The notes: generated by a model not told the origin, from the sequence alone. A stretch of 64,000 nucleotides of DNA from Bacillus sp. KH172YL63 (GCF_011398925.1 NZ_AP022842.1:1972001-2036000), one strand, 5' to 3'; shown: positions 43,920 to 53,357, counted from the stretch's first letter. A program made the numbers and translations.

Positions 43920-45230
43920 TTATTTCGATGGGTGCTTGCCGGTAGAAGGTTTTTTCTCAATTGCTTTTCTTGTTGACCCTTTCACGCCAAGTTTCTTTTC
44001 AGCCTTGGGTTTATGGGAATCTGAAGGCTTCTTTCCTTTCGGCGTACCTTTCGGCGTATTTTTTCTGCCTTTTTTCTTAGCCCCCTGGCGCTTGCCGGAA
44101 CTGTCTTTAAGTGAGATCGTATTCCCGAGATTTTGCTTTTGGAATCTCGCATTCAATACTGTCTCAATCTCATCGAGCGTACTACGTTCCTCGGTGGAAT
44201 AAAGTGTATAAGCAAGGCCGCTTTCCCCTGCTCTTCCCGTCCTTCCGATCCGGTGAATATAGGTGTCTGCATTGTCAGGCATGTCGTAATTAAATACATG
44301 GCTCACCCCTTCGATATCCAATCCCCTCGAAGCGACATCCGTTGCCACCAGCATCGGGATTTCACCTGTTCTGAACTGCTCCATGACGATTTCCCGTTTT
44401 TCCTGTGGAAGATCACCATGAAGCTCTGCCACCTTGTATCCTTTGGATGTGAGTACTTGATATAACTTCGTCACCCGTCGCTTCGTTCTGCAGAAGACGA
44501 TTGACTTTGACGGCTTAAAAGCATCGATCAGTTGGATGAGGGTATCCTGTTTCGCCCGATCCACTGTAAAGATGGCAAATTGGTTAATCGAAGTGGACTT
44601 TTCAGCATGAGTCACCTCGATATAGTGAGGGGATTTCATGTATCTGTTCGCTAATTTTTTGATTTCAGAAGGGATTGTGGCTGAAAACAGCATCGTTTGG
44701 CGATTTTTAGGTGTTTTTCTTAAAATCTCTTCGACCTTATTGAGAAATCCGATCTGTAATAATTGATCCGCTTCATCAATGACAAGAAAGGAAAGTTGGC
44801 TCACATCAAGATTTCCTCTTTTGACATGATCAAGGAGACGGCCGGGCGTTCCGACTACAACATTCACCTGCTTCTCCAGCTCTTTTATTTCTTCTTCATG
44901 ACTTTTGCCTCCGTAGATGGAAAGGACAGAGAAACCTTTCTGTTTAGTCGTCAGCTTTCTTATTTCACCTGCCACCTGAATCGCCAGTTCCCGTGTTGGC
45001 GTGATGATCAGAGTTTGAATGTGTGATGATTTGGTTGGGCCTTGCTCTAATATCGGTAATATATACGCAAGGGTTTTACCGGTTCCGGTCTGTCCCTTTG
45101 CCATGACATCTTTTCCCTGAAGGATTTGTGGGATTACCTTTTCTTGTATAGATGTCGGTTTTTTAATTCCGTTGTTCAACAGAGCTTTTTGAAGACGTTG
45201 AGATAGATTAAATGAGGAAAACGAGTTCAA
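43920..45230 (-). CDS. DEAD-box RNA helicase
   Basis: A 436-residue ATP-dependent RNA helicase. Motifs in order: Q motif (PTSIQEKVIPQIL), Walker A AKGQTGTGKT (about 44-53), PTRELAIQV, GTPGRLLDHV, DEAD in VIDEADQLL, SAT in LFSATIP, and the second domain with ATDVASRGLDIEGV and HRIGRTGRAGE. The last ~65 residues are a disordered Lys/Gly/Ser tail (KKKGRKNTPKG), likely to bind RNA. It is closest in shape to YfmL among the B. subtilis helicases, but the basic tail makes the match uncertain. The ribosome site (AAAGTAGGA) is weak. Confidence 0.9.
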   Translation of the reverse strand: MNSFSSFNLSQRLQKALLNNGIKKPTSIQEKVIPQILQGKDVMAKGQTGTGKTLAYILPILEQGPTKSSHIQTLIITPTRELAIQVAGEIRKLTTKQKGFSVLSIYGGKSHEEEIKELEKQVNVVVGTPGRLLDHVKRGNLDVSQLSFLVIDEADQLLQIGFLNKVEEILRKTPKNRQTMLFSATIPSEIKKLANRYMKSPHYIEVTHAEKSTSINQFAIFTVDRAKQDTLIQLIDAFKPSKSIVFCRTKRRVTKLYQVLTSKGYKVAELHGDLPQEKREIVMEQFRTGEIPMLVATDVASRGLDIEGVSHVFNYDMPDNADTYIHRIGRTGRAGESGLAYTLYSTEERSTLDEIETVLNARFQKQNLGNTISLKDSSGKRQGAKKKGRKNTPKGTPKGKKPSDSHKPKAEKKLGVKGSTRKAIEKKPSTGKHPSK

Positions 45231-45303
45231 TGAATATTCCTACTTTCTGATTGCGAGTTAGACTTGTCTACTTATACTGAAGGTTTTCGAAGGAAAAAGC
45301 AAG

Positions 45304-45334
45304 AAAAAAAGGATTCCCGGAAAGGAATCCTTTT
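45304..45334. terminator. Terminator after the dsrE-rhodanese operon
   Basis: A-run and GGATTCC (45304-45317) pair with GGAATCCTTTT (45324-45334) around a 6-nt loop, 12 nt after the DsrE stop codon. Confidence 0.88.
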
Positions 45335-45345
45335 GTGTTCTATGA

Positions 45346-45741
45346 TCAGAAAGTTAACGTAACATCCGCATCTTTAGAGAACTCAAGGAACGTAACGGCA
45401 CCGCCGACTTCGATTCCATCCACGAATGCATCTTTCTCTAAGCCCATGACATCCATTGTCATTTGACAGCCGATGAATGTCACACCCATCTCTTGTGCCA
45501 TTTCTACCAATTCAGGAATGGCCGGTACATTGGCTTTTGCAAATCCTTCTTGGAAATGTTCTTTTCCTTCAGGCATTGGAAGCTGCTTGTGGCCTTCTTT
45601 ATGGATCAGGTTCAATCCTTCAAATGTAAAGAAGATGGCTACCTCCTGGTCAGTGGCAGCTGCCGCTGTTGCAATGTTAAATACTTTATATGCGTCGAAT
45701 AAACCGCCATTACTTGCAATGATCGCTACTTTTTTACTCAT
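45346..45741 (-). CDS. DsrE/DsrF-like sulfur-transfer protein
   Basis: A 131-residue protein of the DsrE/DsrF-like family (YrkE-type), which carries persulfide sulfur on a conserved cysteine. The N-terminal strand KVAIIASNGGLFDAYKVF is the family's nucleotide-like fold, FFTFEGLNLI is conserved, and Cys92 sits in FIGCQMTMDVMGL, the usual active position. GGAGG lies 8 nt before the ATG. It follows a rhodanese gene by 32 nt and shares its operator-controlled promoter, so it probably receives sulfur from that rhodanese. Confidence 0.87.
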   Translation of the reverse strand: MSKKVAIIASNGGLFDAYKVFNIATAAAATDQEVAIFFTFEGLNLIHKEGHKQLPMPEGKEHFQEGFAKANVPAIPELVEMAQEMGVTFIGCQMTMDVMGLEKDAFVDGIEVGGAVTFLEFSKDADVTLTF

Positions 45742-45773
45742 GTTTCATTCCTCCGCTTCGTTGTAGTTGGATA

Positions 45774-46073
45774 TTATTCTGTCGGACCTGTCCAGGACAT
45801 CATCCCGCCGCTCATATTGATGACATCAAAACCTTGACTTTCAAGGAATGAAGCAGCTTGTCCGCTTCTGCCGCCTGAACGGCAAACCATGATATATTCT
45901 TTTGATTGATCTAATTCATTTACGCGTGCTTCTACTTGACCAAGGGGGATGTGCTTGGCAGTCGGGATGATCCCGGTTGCCACTTCCTCATCTTCCCGGA
46001 CATCAATGATGTTTAGAGAATTGTTCTTGTCAGCAAGCAGTTCTTCAACTTGTTGAGCTGTAAGTTGTTTCAT
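45774..46073 (-). CDS. Single-domain rhodanese
   Basis: A 99-residue rhodanese (sulfane-sulfur transferase). It has the N-terminal NIIDVREDEEV, AKHIPLGQ and the active-site loop CRSGGR (Cys64). GGAGG precedes the ATG. The promoter upstream contains a palindrome of the CsoR/CstR type inside its spacer, so expression probably follows persulfide levels. It is the first gene of a two-gene operon with DsrE. Confidence 0.9.
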   Translation of the reverse strand: MKQLTAQQVEELLADKNNSLNIIDVREDEEVATGIIPTAKHIPLGQVEARVNELDQSKEYIMVCRSGGRSGQAASFLESQGFDVINMSGGMMSWTGPTE

Positions 46074-46116
46074 GATTCATTCCTCCAATATGGTTTCTTT
46101 TGTTGTTTATGGTCTT

Positions 46117-46145
46117 ATGATATACCTATGCGGGTATATTGTCAA
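46117..46145 (-). promoter_or_regulatory. Promoter with CstR-type operator before the rhodanese-dsrE operon
   Basis: On the minus strand TTGACA (46145-46140), a 17-nt spacer and TATCAT (46122-46117). The palindrome ATATACC-TATGC-GGGTATAT (46120-46139 on the plus strand) fills the spacer. The same half-sites and 5-nt gap recur at 63.1 and 63.9 kb. Confidence 0.75.
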
Positions 46146-46194
46146 CCGAAAAAATCTCAATGGCATGTGAAGCATGTGGGGTGATGAAACATAG

Positions 46195-46227
46195 AAAAAG
46201 CATCCTCATCAACGAGAATGCTTTTTA
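46195..46227 (-). terminator. Terminator after the AIM24-family gene
   Basis: AAAAAGCATCCTC pairs with GAGAATGCTTTTT around a short loop, giving a T-run on the minus strand just after the stop codon. Confidence 0.85.
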
Positions 46228-46230
46228 AGA

Positions 46231-47031
46231 TCAGTCGTCACCGTTTAATAAATCACCGAGTCCACCCAATATACTTCCCTCACCGGTTGAACGGCCTCCG
46301 CCTTGAGGGGCATTTGCATAGATTCGTTCTGCCAGACGGCTGAATGGCAGTGACTGAATCCAGACCGTGCCTGGTCCCCGGACGGTTGCGAAGAACAAAC
46401 CTTCTCCACCAAGGAAGGCAGATTTGATTTTTCCGACGTATTCGATGTTATAATCCACTTCCCGGGTCATCGCGACTAAACAGCCCGTGTCTACCCGTAA
46501 GACCTCTCCAGGCTGAAGCTCTTTTTTATAAATGGTCCCTCCTGCGTGTAAAAAGGCCAACCCGTCTCCTTCAAGCTTCTGCATGATGAAGCCCTCACCG
46601 CCGAAGAATCCTGTCCCCAGTTTTTTCTGAAAGTCGATCCCGACAGAAACCCCTTTGGCTGCACATAGGAAAGCATCTTTCTGACAGATCACTTTACCGC
46701 CTAATTCACTTAAATCGACCGGGATGATCTTTCCTGGATAAGGAGCTGCGAACGACACATGCTTCTTCCCCATGCCCTCATTGGTGAAAACGGTCATAAA
46801 CAGGCTTTCACCGGTTAAGATACGCTTTCCGGCACCTACCAGTTTCCCCAGGAAACCGCCTCCACCGCCACGCTGTGAGCCGTCACCGAAAATCGTTTCC
46901 ATTTCAATGCCGTCTTCCATCATCATCATCCCGCCGGCTTCTGCAACGGCGCTTTCACCTGGGTCTAATTCTATTTCCACAAACTGCATGTCGTCTCCGT
47001 GCAATGTGTATTCAATTTCGTGTGAATTCAT
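46231..47031 (-). CDS. AIM24/TIGR00266 family protein
   Basis: A 266-residue beta-rich protein of the AIM24 family, whose function in bacteria is unknown. Seen: [20 protein letters not shown], a glycine-rich loop ([21 protein letters not shown]) around residue 55-75, and [21 protein letters not shown]. The C-terminus is Gly-rich with an acidic end. GGAGGAATATGGG precedes the ATG. Cytoplasmic; no partner nearby. Confidence 0.85.
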   Translation of the reverse strand: MNSHEIEYTLHGDDMQFVEIELDPGESAVAEAGGMMMMEDGIEMETIFGDGSQRGGGGGFLGKLVGAGKRILTGESLFMTVFTNEGMGKKHVSFAAPYPGKIIPVDLSELGGKVICQKDAFLCAAKGVSVGIDFQKKLGTGFFGGEGFIMQKLEGDGLAFLHAGGTIYKKELQPGEVLRVDTGCLVAMTREVDYNIEYVGKIKSAFLGGEGLFFATVRGPGTVWIQSLPFSRLAERIYANAPQGGGRSTGEGSILGGLGDLLNGDD

Positions 47032-47130
47032 CCCATATTCCTCCTCAAAAGACCAAGTCTATGTACCTATTCTTCAAACACAGGGGTTTTCCCTCTTTCT
47101 ATCTTATATTCACAACCCCTGTATTTCAAT

Positions 47131-47160
47131 AAAAACCCCCGCCAGATCACAGCGGGGGTT
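47131..47160 (-). terminator. Terminator after speD
   Basis: On the minus strand AACCCCCGC pairs with GCGGGGGTT around a 9-nt loop and is followed by T residues (A-run at 47131-47135). Confidence 0.88.
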
Positions 47161-47168
47161 CGTCGGTT

Positions 47169-47981
47169 TTATGGCTTTGGGATATTTTTCCCGTAGAATA
47201 TTTCGTCCATTTCCATTTTAAGTTTATCTGTAATATCGTCCATTTCTTTTTCACTGAGTTTATCTTTGGTGTAACCGAACAAGTAATTATTCAAATCAAA
47301 CTCTTTCAGTTTGCATTTAGTGTGGAAAATATTTTGCGGATACACATTCACGTCGATCATATCATATTCATCTTTGATCTCTTCCGGGATATAATTCTGG
47401 ATCGAGTTGATATCGTGATCGATAAATAATTTCTTTCCATTGATATCACGTGTAAAGCCCCTTACACGGTAGTCCATCGTCATGATATCCGTGTCGAAGG
47501 AATGAATCAGGTAATTCAATGCTTTAAGGGGTGAAATTTCCCCACAGGTGGATACATCAATATCAGCCCTGAATGTCGAAATCCCTTCATGGGGATGATA
47601 TTCGGGGTACGTATGGACCGTGATATGACTTTTATCAAGGTGCATGGTTACCGTAGAGGGAAGCGGTCCCGGAGACTCGTCGAAATGTTCGGTCGGCACT
47701 TCTACAATCGGTCCTTCCGAGACGAGGATGGTCACGCTTGCCCCTTGAGGTACGTAATCCTGCTTGGAAATGTTCAGGACGTGGGCCCCGATGATATCCG
47801 ATACGTGTGTAAGGATTTTCGTCAACCGCTCCGCATTGTATTGCTCATCGATATATTCTATATATGCCTCCCTCTCTTCACGTGTCTTCGTATAACATAT
47901 ATCATACATATTAAAACTCAATGATTTTGTTAAGTTATTGAATTCATGCAGTTGAATTCTTTCTTCATGAGATAATTTCAT
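47169..47981 (-). CDS. speD: S-adenosylmethionine decarboxylase (long form)
   Basis: A 270-residue pyruvoyl-dependent decarboxylase that makes decarboxylated SAM for spermidine. The chain cleaves itself before the serine in [15 protein letters not shown] (Lys117-Ser118), which becomes the pyruvoyl group; the downstream STCGEISPL holds the proton-donor cysteine. Length and sequence are those of the E. coli-type enzyme rather than the 126-residue SpeD of B. subtilis. AAGGGGAATTG precedes the ATG. No speE is in the window. Confidence 0.94.
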   Translation of the reverse strand: MKLSHEERIQLHEFNNLTKSLSFNMYDICYTKTREEREAYIEYIDEQYNAERLTKILTHVSDIIGAHVLNISKQDYVPQGASVTILVSEGPIVEVPTEHFDESPGPLPSTVTMHLDKSHITVHTYPEYHPHEGISTFRADIDVSTCGEISPLKALNYLIHSFDTDIMTMDYRVRGFTRDINGKKLFIDHDINSIQNYIPEEIKDEYDMIDVNVYPQNIFHTKCKLKEFDLNNYLFGYTKDKLSEKEMDDITDKLKMEMDEIFYGKNIPKP

Positions 47982-48244
47982 TGTGCAATTCCCCTTATAT
48001 GTAAATTTTGTTGTCTACCTTATTTATTTATCTTACCCATACCTCCTGATACTAAAACAGGTTCTTTTGGTTGAAAAACCTATAGAATGGGTACAGGACT
48101 GTATATGAAATCAGTCTGATCACATGCTGAAATCTCCCGTCCTTTCAGCTGATACATATGCATGAGATGAGAGTTGAGAGATCCCTTCCCATTTACAACT
48201 CAATCATTTTGGATACAATGAAAGATAGAATGGAGTGTTAGCAA

Positions 48245-49375
48245 TTGAAACGTTTATTTCTTCTTATCATGCTTGCTGCCGTCGCCTTTATTTCAAAACC
48301 CGCCTGGGAAGAAAAAGTAAATGCTGCGGGCTTCGATTCAGTCCTTGATAAAATGGAAGAACTGAAGAACAGCCCTGAAGTGAAGGAAACCTTTGATCAA
48401 CTTTACGACAAGGTCAGCATGCTATTAATGAACCTGGATGAATCATTCAGGGATCTTGAAAGCCGATCCCAAACCAAGGAAGAACATCATGTAGAAAAAC
48501 CGGCATTACAGGTCCCGGACGAGCAGACATTTTCTATTTATAATATTGAAATAGGCGATGCAAAAGATAAAGTAGAAAACGAACTTGGCCAAGCAAAAAG
48601 GCGCTCAGTTAATGAATATGGGGTGTCCTGGTATGCTTATCATGATCAATACCGGAATTTTTTAATGATATCCTATGATGCTGATCAACAGGTCACTGGC
48701 CTTTATACGAATCATGATTTGGTTTCATCACAAACCGGGATCGAGTTGGGATCCTCCAAAAATATCGTGCATGATGCGCTCGGTAAGCCATTAAAGACGA
48801 TCCGCAAAGGTCTTACCCTCTATCAGTTACAGGAGACAGGCGAGCACGAAACCTATCAGTTGGATAAGAGCTACGTGACGATTTTTTATGACAAGCATGA
48901 AAATGATACGGTGACCGCCATTCAAATGATTGACGAGAAGCTTGAAAGCGCCAAGAGAGCCTATTATGCCGACCCCAGCCCGGAAATGAAAGAGGGCTTC
49001 GAGTTCCAACTCTTTGATTTAACGAATGCTGCCCGTGTAGAGAAAGGATTACCTGTACTGTCCTGGAGTGAAAAAGTAAGAGACACTGCAAGGAAGCATA
49101 GTCTCGACATGGCGGAACAAGACTATTTCAGCCACACGAATTTAACGGGTCAGTCCCCATTTGACCGAATGGAAGAAGATCAGGTCGCTTTCCGCACAGC
49201 AGGTGAAAACCTCGCGTACGGACAGGTGAGTTCAATCTATGCACATGAAGGATTGATGAACTCTGAAGGACACAGGGAAAACATCCTCCAGCCCCATTAC
49301 GAGCAGTTGGGCATCGGCGTGGCATTCAATGAAAAATCCCAGCCATACTATACAGAAAACTTCTTCAGTCATTAA
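48245..49375 (+). CDS. Secreted CAP-domain protein, YlbC-like
   Basis: A 376-residue exported protein. A signal peptide (MKRLFLLIMLAAVAFISKP) is followed by a helical linker, a CAP-associated N-terminal domain (about 95-235: FSIYNIEIGDAKDKVENELG, LTLYQLQ) and a C-terminal CAP/SCP domain (about 250-376) with NAARVEKGLPVLSWSEKV, DYFSHTNLTGQSPFDRM and GHRENILQPHYEQLGIG, which carry the CAP histidines and glutamates. It resembles B. subtilis YlbC. The start is a TTG with GGAGTG 7 nt upstream. The target is unknown. 47982-48244 before it shows no clear promoter. Confidence 0.88.
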   Translation: MKRLFLLIMLAAVAFISKPAWEEKVNAAGFDSVLDKMEELKNSPEVKETFDQLYDKVSMLLMNLDESFRDLESRSQTKEEHHVEKPALQVPDEQTFSIYNIEIGDAKDKVENELGQAKRRSVNEYGVSWYAYHDQYRNFLMISYDADQQVTGLYTNHDLVSSQTGIELGSSKNIVHDALGKPLKTIRKGLTLYQLQETGEHETYQLDKSYVTIFYDKHENDTVTAIQMIDEKLESAKRAYYADPSPEMKEGFEFQLFDLTNAARVEKGLPVLSWSEKVRDTARKHSLDMAEQDYFSHTNLTGQSPFDRMEEDQVAFRTAGENLAYGQVSSIYAHEGLMNSEGHRENILQPHYEQLGIGVAFNEKSQPYYTENFFSH

Positions 49376-49412
49376 AAAAAGCAAGTGTGAGAACCTCTCC
49401 ACTTGCTTTTTT
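49374..49412. terminator. Bidirectional terminator between converging genes
   Basis: AAAAAAAGCAAGTG (49374-49387) pairs with CACTTGCTTTTTT (49400-49412); it overlaps the last bases of the CAP gene and serves the DsbA-family gene from the other side. Confidence 0.9.
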
Positions 49413-49421
49413 ATTATGGTG

Positions 49422-50141
49422 TCACCCCTTTACGTTGGGTGTGTCACATCCATCTTCATCACAAGTCTTTCCGTCAGTTCCCAGCGGTTGGAGTACAGAA
49501 GAGGAATTCTCTTCTTCCCACACTTTTTTTATTGAATTTAAGAAAACATCGCTCGGTTGGGCACCGGAAACGGCATATTTGCGATTGATGACGAAGAAGG
49601 GTACACCCTGAACACCAATCTGTCTTGCTTCCTCTTCATCTTTCCTGACTTCTTCTGAAAATTCTTCACTTTCCAGGAGCAACGCCGCTTCCCTTGCATC
49701 CAATCCTGCCTGGGCTGCAAGTTCTGAGAGCGTTTTCCGGTCACCGATATGCTGTGACAGCGTGAAATGGGCATGAAGCAGGATTTCCGTCAATTCCGCT
49801 TCTTTTCCTTTTGTACCGGCATATTTCGTGAGACGGTGGGCATCAAACGTGTTGGTTGGAACATTTGAATCAAAACGGAAATCCAATCCGGCAGCTGCAG
49901 CTTGTCCGGCAACCCCTTCCGCCATGGTCTTTGCCTGTTGTAAAGACGTGCCGTATTTTTTTGACAAAATCTCATAGATATTTTCATTTGTATCAACTGG
50001 CGCATTGGGATCTAGTTCAAAGCTTTTATAAGAAATCTCCACTTGGTCCCTGTGGGCAAATTGATTGAGTGCTTCCTCAAGACGACGCTTGCCGATATAA
50101 CAAAATGGACATACATAATCTGACCATATTTCAATTTTCAT
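49422..50141 (-). CDS. DsbA-family FrnE-like oxidoreductase
   Basis: A 239-residue thioredoxin-fold protein with the active-site CPFC in WSDYVCPFCYIGKRRLEEA and the cis-proline GVQGVPFFVINRKYAVSGAQP, as in FrnE and B. subtilis YwbO. It has no signal peptide and so works in the cytoplasm; such proteins take part in redox repair or isomerisation. The C-terminal tail ends CDEDGCD, a CxxxxC pair that may bind metal or form a disulfide. AAGGAAGGTG precedes the ATG. Confidence 0.9.
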   Translation of the reverse strand: MKIEIWSDYVCPFCYIGKRRLEEALNQFAHRDQVEISYKSFELDPNAPVDTNENIYEILSKKYGTSLQQAKTMAEGVAGQAAAAGLDFRFDSNVPTNTFDAHRLTKYAGTKGKEAELTEILLHAHFTLSQHIGDRKTLSELAAQAGLDAREAALLLESEEFSEEVRKDEEEARQIGVQGVPFFVINRKYAVSGAQPSDVFLNSIKKVWEEENSSSVLQPLGTDGKTCDEDGCDTPNVKG

Positions 50142-50218
50142 CTCTTTCGCACCTTCCTTCTTTTACCTCTCGTATCGTAACATAGATGGCCTGCATTTTC
50201 GTTTAATGTGCTCATGAT

Positions 50219-52801
50219 TCAGGATCGTGGGGGCTGTCTCCTTCTTCTCCGTTTCACTCTTGCACTATGACACCGGTCACAGATCGGAAAGCCGAATTGT
50301 GGTGGAAGCTTCTTCCCGCATTGCCTGCACGATTGTGAAATGCTTGATACCTCTGTATGGAGACTTTCATGCACACCATCGGCAATCTCACTCCTCACCC
50401 GCTCCCAATAGTAGGCTTCCGTCTGTCTGCCAAGTCTGTAGAGAAAGAGAAGATGCAGCCCGACGGCTTTATAAGATACCTCTTTTTGTTCAAGGTTGTT
50501 GGTCTTGATCATTGGCTCTGGCAGGTCTTCACCGTCTACAATTGCGTACATGCAATCAAGCCACTGTTCGGTCAATTCCGCTTCTTTCTTTGAAAACGGA
50601 AGATGCAAAAATCCATACAGATCATTTAATGAGAGTTTTGCCTCAATATCTGTATCGCGGATCAGTTCATATAATTCCCGTTCTTCCAGAAGGTTGGATT
50701 TTTCAGTACCGTCAGGACTGTTGAACTTATCCCAAAAGTGGAAGAACGTGTCCAGGTCATGATGATAACGCTGAAACCGTTCGAAAACCCCGGAAGTAGG
50801 TGCAATGGCGAACGTTTCAAGGGACTCGTCCTTCTGTTCAAGCAAACGGCTCATCACCTTTATATCTTTGGAAAAGGCAACCCTTCCTTCATTGTATAAA
50901 CCTTTTCTCCCGGCTCTTCCGGCAATCTGTTTGACCTCCTGAGAAGTCAGTCTTCTCCTTCTCGTACCGTCAAATTTATCTGTTTCCAAGAAAACAATTC
51001 TCCTGATCGGTAGATTCAGCCCCATCCCGATTGCATCAGTTGATACGATGACGTCTGTTTTGCCATCAATGAATTGCTTCATTTGTCTCTTGCGGGTTTC
51101 AGGCGGCATGCTTCCATAAATCATGCTTACCTTGTGTCCATTATTCTGCAGTCTCGAAGCGGTATCGAGCACTTTCCTCCGGGAAAAGCAAACGACGGCG
51201 TCTCCTTTCTTCGCATGTCGAAGCTGGAATTCCTGCGATTCAACCTGCAGAGGTACATCCCTTTTATAATCATGGATTTCGATTTCCCCGTCTCCGATCA
51301 AGCCTAATAGGAGTTCCCGTACGTTTTCACTTCCTATGATATGAACTTCCTTTGCATTCGCTTTGGAAATGGCCCTGTACCATGAGAAACCACGGTCTTG
51401 ATCGGCAAGCATCTGCGCTTCATCAATCACGATTACGTCATATCGGTCTTTTTCACGGAACATTTCAACCGTTGATGATACATGGTGTGCATGGGGCATT
51501 TCTTTCTCTTCTTCCCCGGTTTTCAAATTACACGGAACGCCGTCTGCATTTAATGTATCGAATACTTCAAGGGCAAGAAGGCGCAGAGGTGCCAGATACA
51601 TACCGCTCTGAGCCTGTTTCATGCGGGAAATGGCTTGATGTGTCTTCCCGGTATTTGTTTCTCCGATGTGAAGGATATATGTGATATCGTCACGGAATGA
51701 AGGACTGTATTCACGCCCGAAAATATCGTCTAACATCCTTTTTTCCTCTTCTTCCCTGCGCTTTAACTCGGCAATAGCGTGCGCCTTCCTTTTTTCCTGC
51801 TGCACGAGATCTTGCTCATATATGGAGAGATGCGTGTCTATGTCAAATGGCACATCAGTAAGCTTGTCTAAATCGGCGGTATATTCCTCTTCTATCTTTT
51901 TAAAGAAAGAGGATTTTAATCCGAGGAGGAAATGGTGACTCAATCGGCTCAGTCTTTCTTCTGAAAGCTCCTGACCGTAAGCTTCTGTGTAATCAGTCAG
52001 CAGTTCCCCAGGCATATGCGCGATGAGGTCACGATAGACGATCTGTTCAGCGTGATAAGAGACGAACCGCTCATAAGGGTACAAATAGGTTTCATACTCC
52101 CAGCCGTGACCGTCCCAATATTCATTCTTTTTATGGATAGATCCTGTAAACTCCTGCAGAAAGTCGGCTACGGTGTTGAATGAGTCAATGCTGAAACTTC
52201 CCTCTTCCTCTAACTTTTCTTCCAATAAATATGGTTCAATTGGGCGGTAGCGGGTTTTTACCTTGATATCAGAAATGAGTTTTTTGGCCAACAGATATCG
52301 TAATTCCACATACCAGTGGCGTTCCCGTGTTTCCATCTGGTGCTGGATATAGGAAAGAAGGTTCTTTTGAATGTCTTTTTGCAGTCCAGCCTGCCGCTTT
52401 TCTTTGATGTTGCTGAAATACTTTGTCCGTTCATGTTCATAACGTTTCTTCCACTCTTCTTCCCCCGGGGGATGCTCCATAAGCCATTGATGGATATTGA
52501 ATGGAAGATGATCACGTATTTCATTTCTGAACAGTTTGTTGATCAGCTTCTTATCCAACCCTTCAATATCGTATCCCCTTGCTCTTAAAAAGGCTTTCTT
52601 ATGGCTTCTCAGTACATCATTCGTTACTTTATTGAGCCAGCAGTTCAGCCAGATCCCTTGAAACAATCCCTTTCGTTCCGATAAGTAATCATCAAAGGTT
52701 GGACAGCTTTCATGCTTCACCAGGAAGCTGTTGATATCTTCATTCATCTTATGTTTTGTTTCTTCTATGGCTTCTTCCCGAAGCTGTTGAAGGTTTTGCA
52801 T
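50219..52801 (-). CDS. SUV3-like DEAH-type RNA helicase with zinc ribbon
   Basis: An 860-residue superfamily 2 helicase. About 375 N-terminal residues are helical and charged, with a coiled coil (QQEKRKAHAIAELKRREEEE). The helicase core follows: Walker A HIGETNTGKTHQAISRM, YLAPLRLLALEVFD, DEAQ box VIVIDEAQMLAD, then STDAIGMGLNLPIRRIVF and QIAGRAGRKG. The core and the C-terminal part match the mitochondrial SUV3 family, which unwinds RNA for decay. The extreme C-terminus has a zinc ribbon (CRQCG, then CDRCH) and an RRRRR tail. ATG at 52801 is behind AAGGGGT; 25 further in-frame codons upstream lack a ribosome site. Confidence 0.82.
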   Translation of the reverse strand: MQNLQQLREEAIEETKHKMNEDINSFLVKHESCPTFDDYLSERKGLFQGIWLNCWLNKVTNDVLRSHKKAFLRARGYDIEGLDKKLINKLFRNEIRDHLPFNIHQWLMEHPPGEEEWKKRYEHERTKYFSNIKEKRQAGLQKDIQKNLLSYIQHQMETRERHWYVELRYLLAKKLISDIKVKTRYRPIEPYLLEEKLEEEGSFSIDSFNTVADFLQEFTGSIHKKNEYWDGHGWEYETYLYPYERFVSYHAEQIVYRDLIAHMPGELLTDYTEAYGQELSEERLSRLSHHFLLGLKSSFFKKIEEEYTADLDKLTDVPFDIDTHLSIYEQDLVQQEKRKAHAIAELKRREEEEKRMLDDIFGREYSPSFRDDITYILHIGETNTGKTHQAISRMKQAQSGMYLAPLRLLALEVFDTLNADGVPCNLKTGEEEKEMPHAHHVSSTVEMFREKDRYDVIVIDEAQMLADQDRGFSWYRAISKANAKEVHIIGSENVRELLLGLIGDGEIEIHDYKRDVPLQVESQEFQLRHAKKGDAVVCFSRRKVLDTASRLQNNGHKVSMIYGSMPPETRKRQMKQFIDGKTDVIVSTDAIGMGLNLPIRRIVFLETDKFDGTRRRRLTSQEVKQIAGRAGRKGLYNEGRVAFSKDIKVMSRLLEQKDESLETFAIAPTSGVFERFQRYHHDLDTFFHFWDKFNSPDGTEKSNLLEERELYELIRDTDIEAKLSLNDLYGFLHLPFSKKEAELTEQWLDCMYAIVDGEDLPEPMIKTNNLEQKEVSYKAVGLHLLFLYRLGRQTEAYYWERVRSEIADGVHESLHTEVSSISQSCRQCGKKLPPQFGFPICDRCHSARVKRRRRRQPPRS

Positions 52802-52910
52802 GTTAAGACCCCTTTTATTTCTAAACAAATCAGCTTTGTTGGTATTTTTTATTGTATGTAGTCCTTCTTCAAACAACTCATTGTACCATACGGGATGTTG
52901 AATCGGAGGA

Positions 52911-53357
52911 TCAGGCTTTTCCCTTCTCGATTGCTTTTCCTACGGCTGCAGTCAAATCTCTTGTCAAATCATGTACCATTGTATCAAAGCTTGCTTGAAG
53001 AAGCTTTCCGACAGGACTCATCGCTTCTATTTCTAGGTAACCTGTCATTGAAGTGATGCGATTGTTTTTTTCTACTGCCCTGAAACTTCCTTTGCCTGTC
53101 AATTTATGATTGATTCCTGTAATGACGAATGTAACCTGAGACGGCTCTTTCCACTCAGTAATCAAAACCTTTACTGAGAGCTTCTTTTTCACAACACCGT
53201 ATTGAACAGTAAACGTCCAGGAGGAAAGGTTTTCTGAATGAATATGATGACTTTTATACCCTGGGACGAGGGGAGCCCATTGATTCATGTCCCGAATGAA
53301 TTCCCATACCTCTGACCGAGTTGCCCGAACTTCAACCTGGTGCATTCCTTTAGACAT
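52911..53357 (-). CDS. SRPBCC-family (CoxG-like) protein
   Basis: A 148-residue START-like protein with a hydrophobic pocket fold: a first strand (HQVEVRATRSEVWEFIRD), MNQWAPLVPGY, and a long C-terminal helix (GKLLQASFDTMVHDLTRDLT). It resembles CoxG/polyketide-cyclase-like proteins that bind lipids or other hydrophobic ligands. ATG at 53357 has GGGGGG 6 nt upstream; another ATG 6 nt earlier touches the site. The ligand is unknown. Confidence 0.78.
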   Translation of the reverse strand: MSKGMHQVEVRATRSEVWEFIRDMNQWAPLVPGYKSHHIHSENLSSWTFTVQYGVVKKKLSVKVLITEWKEPSQVTFVITGINHKLTGKGSFRAVEKNNRITSMTGYLEIEAMSPVGKLLQASFDTMVHDLTRDLTAAVGKAIEKGKA

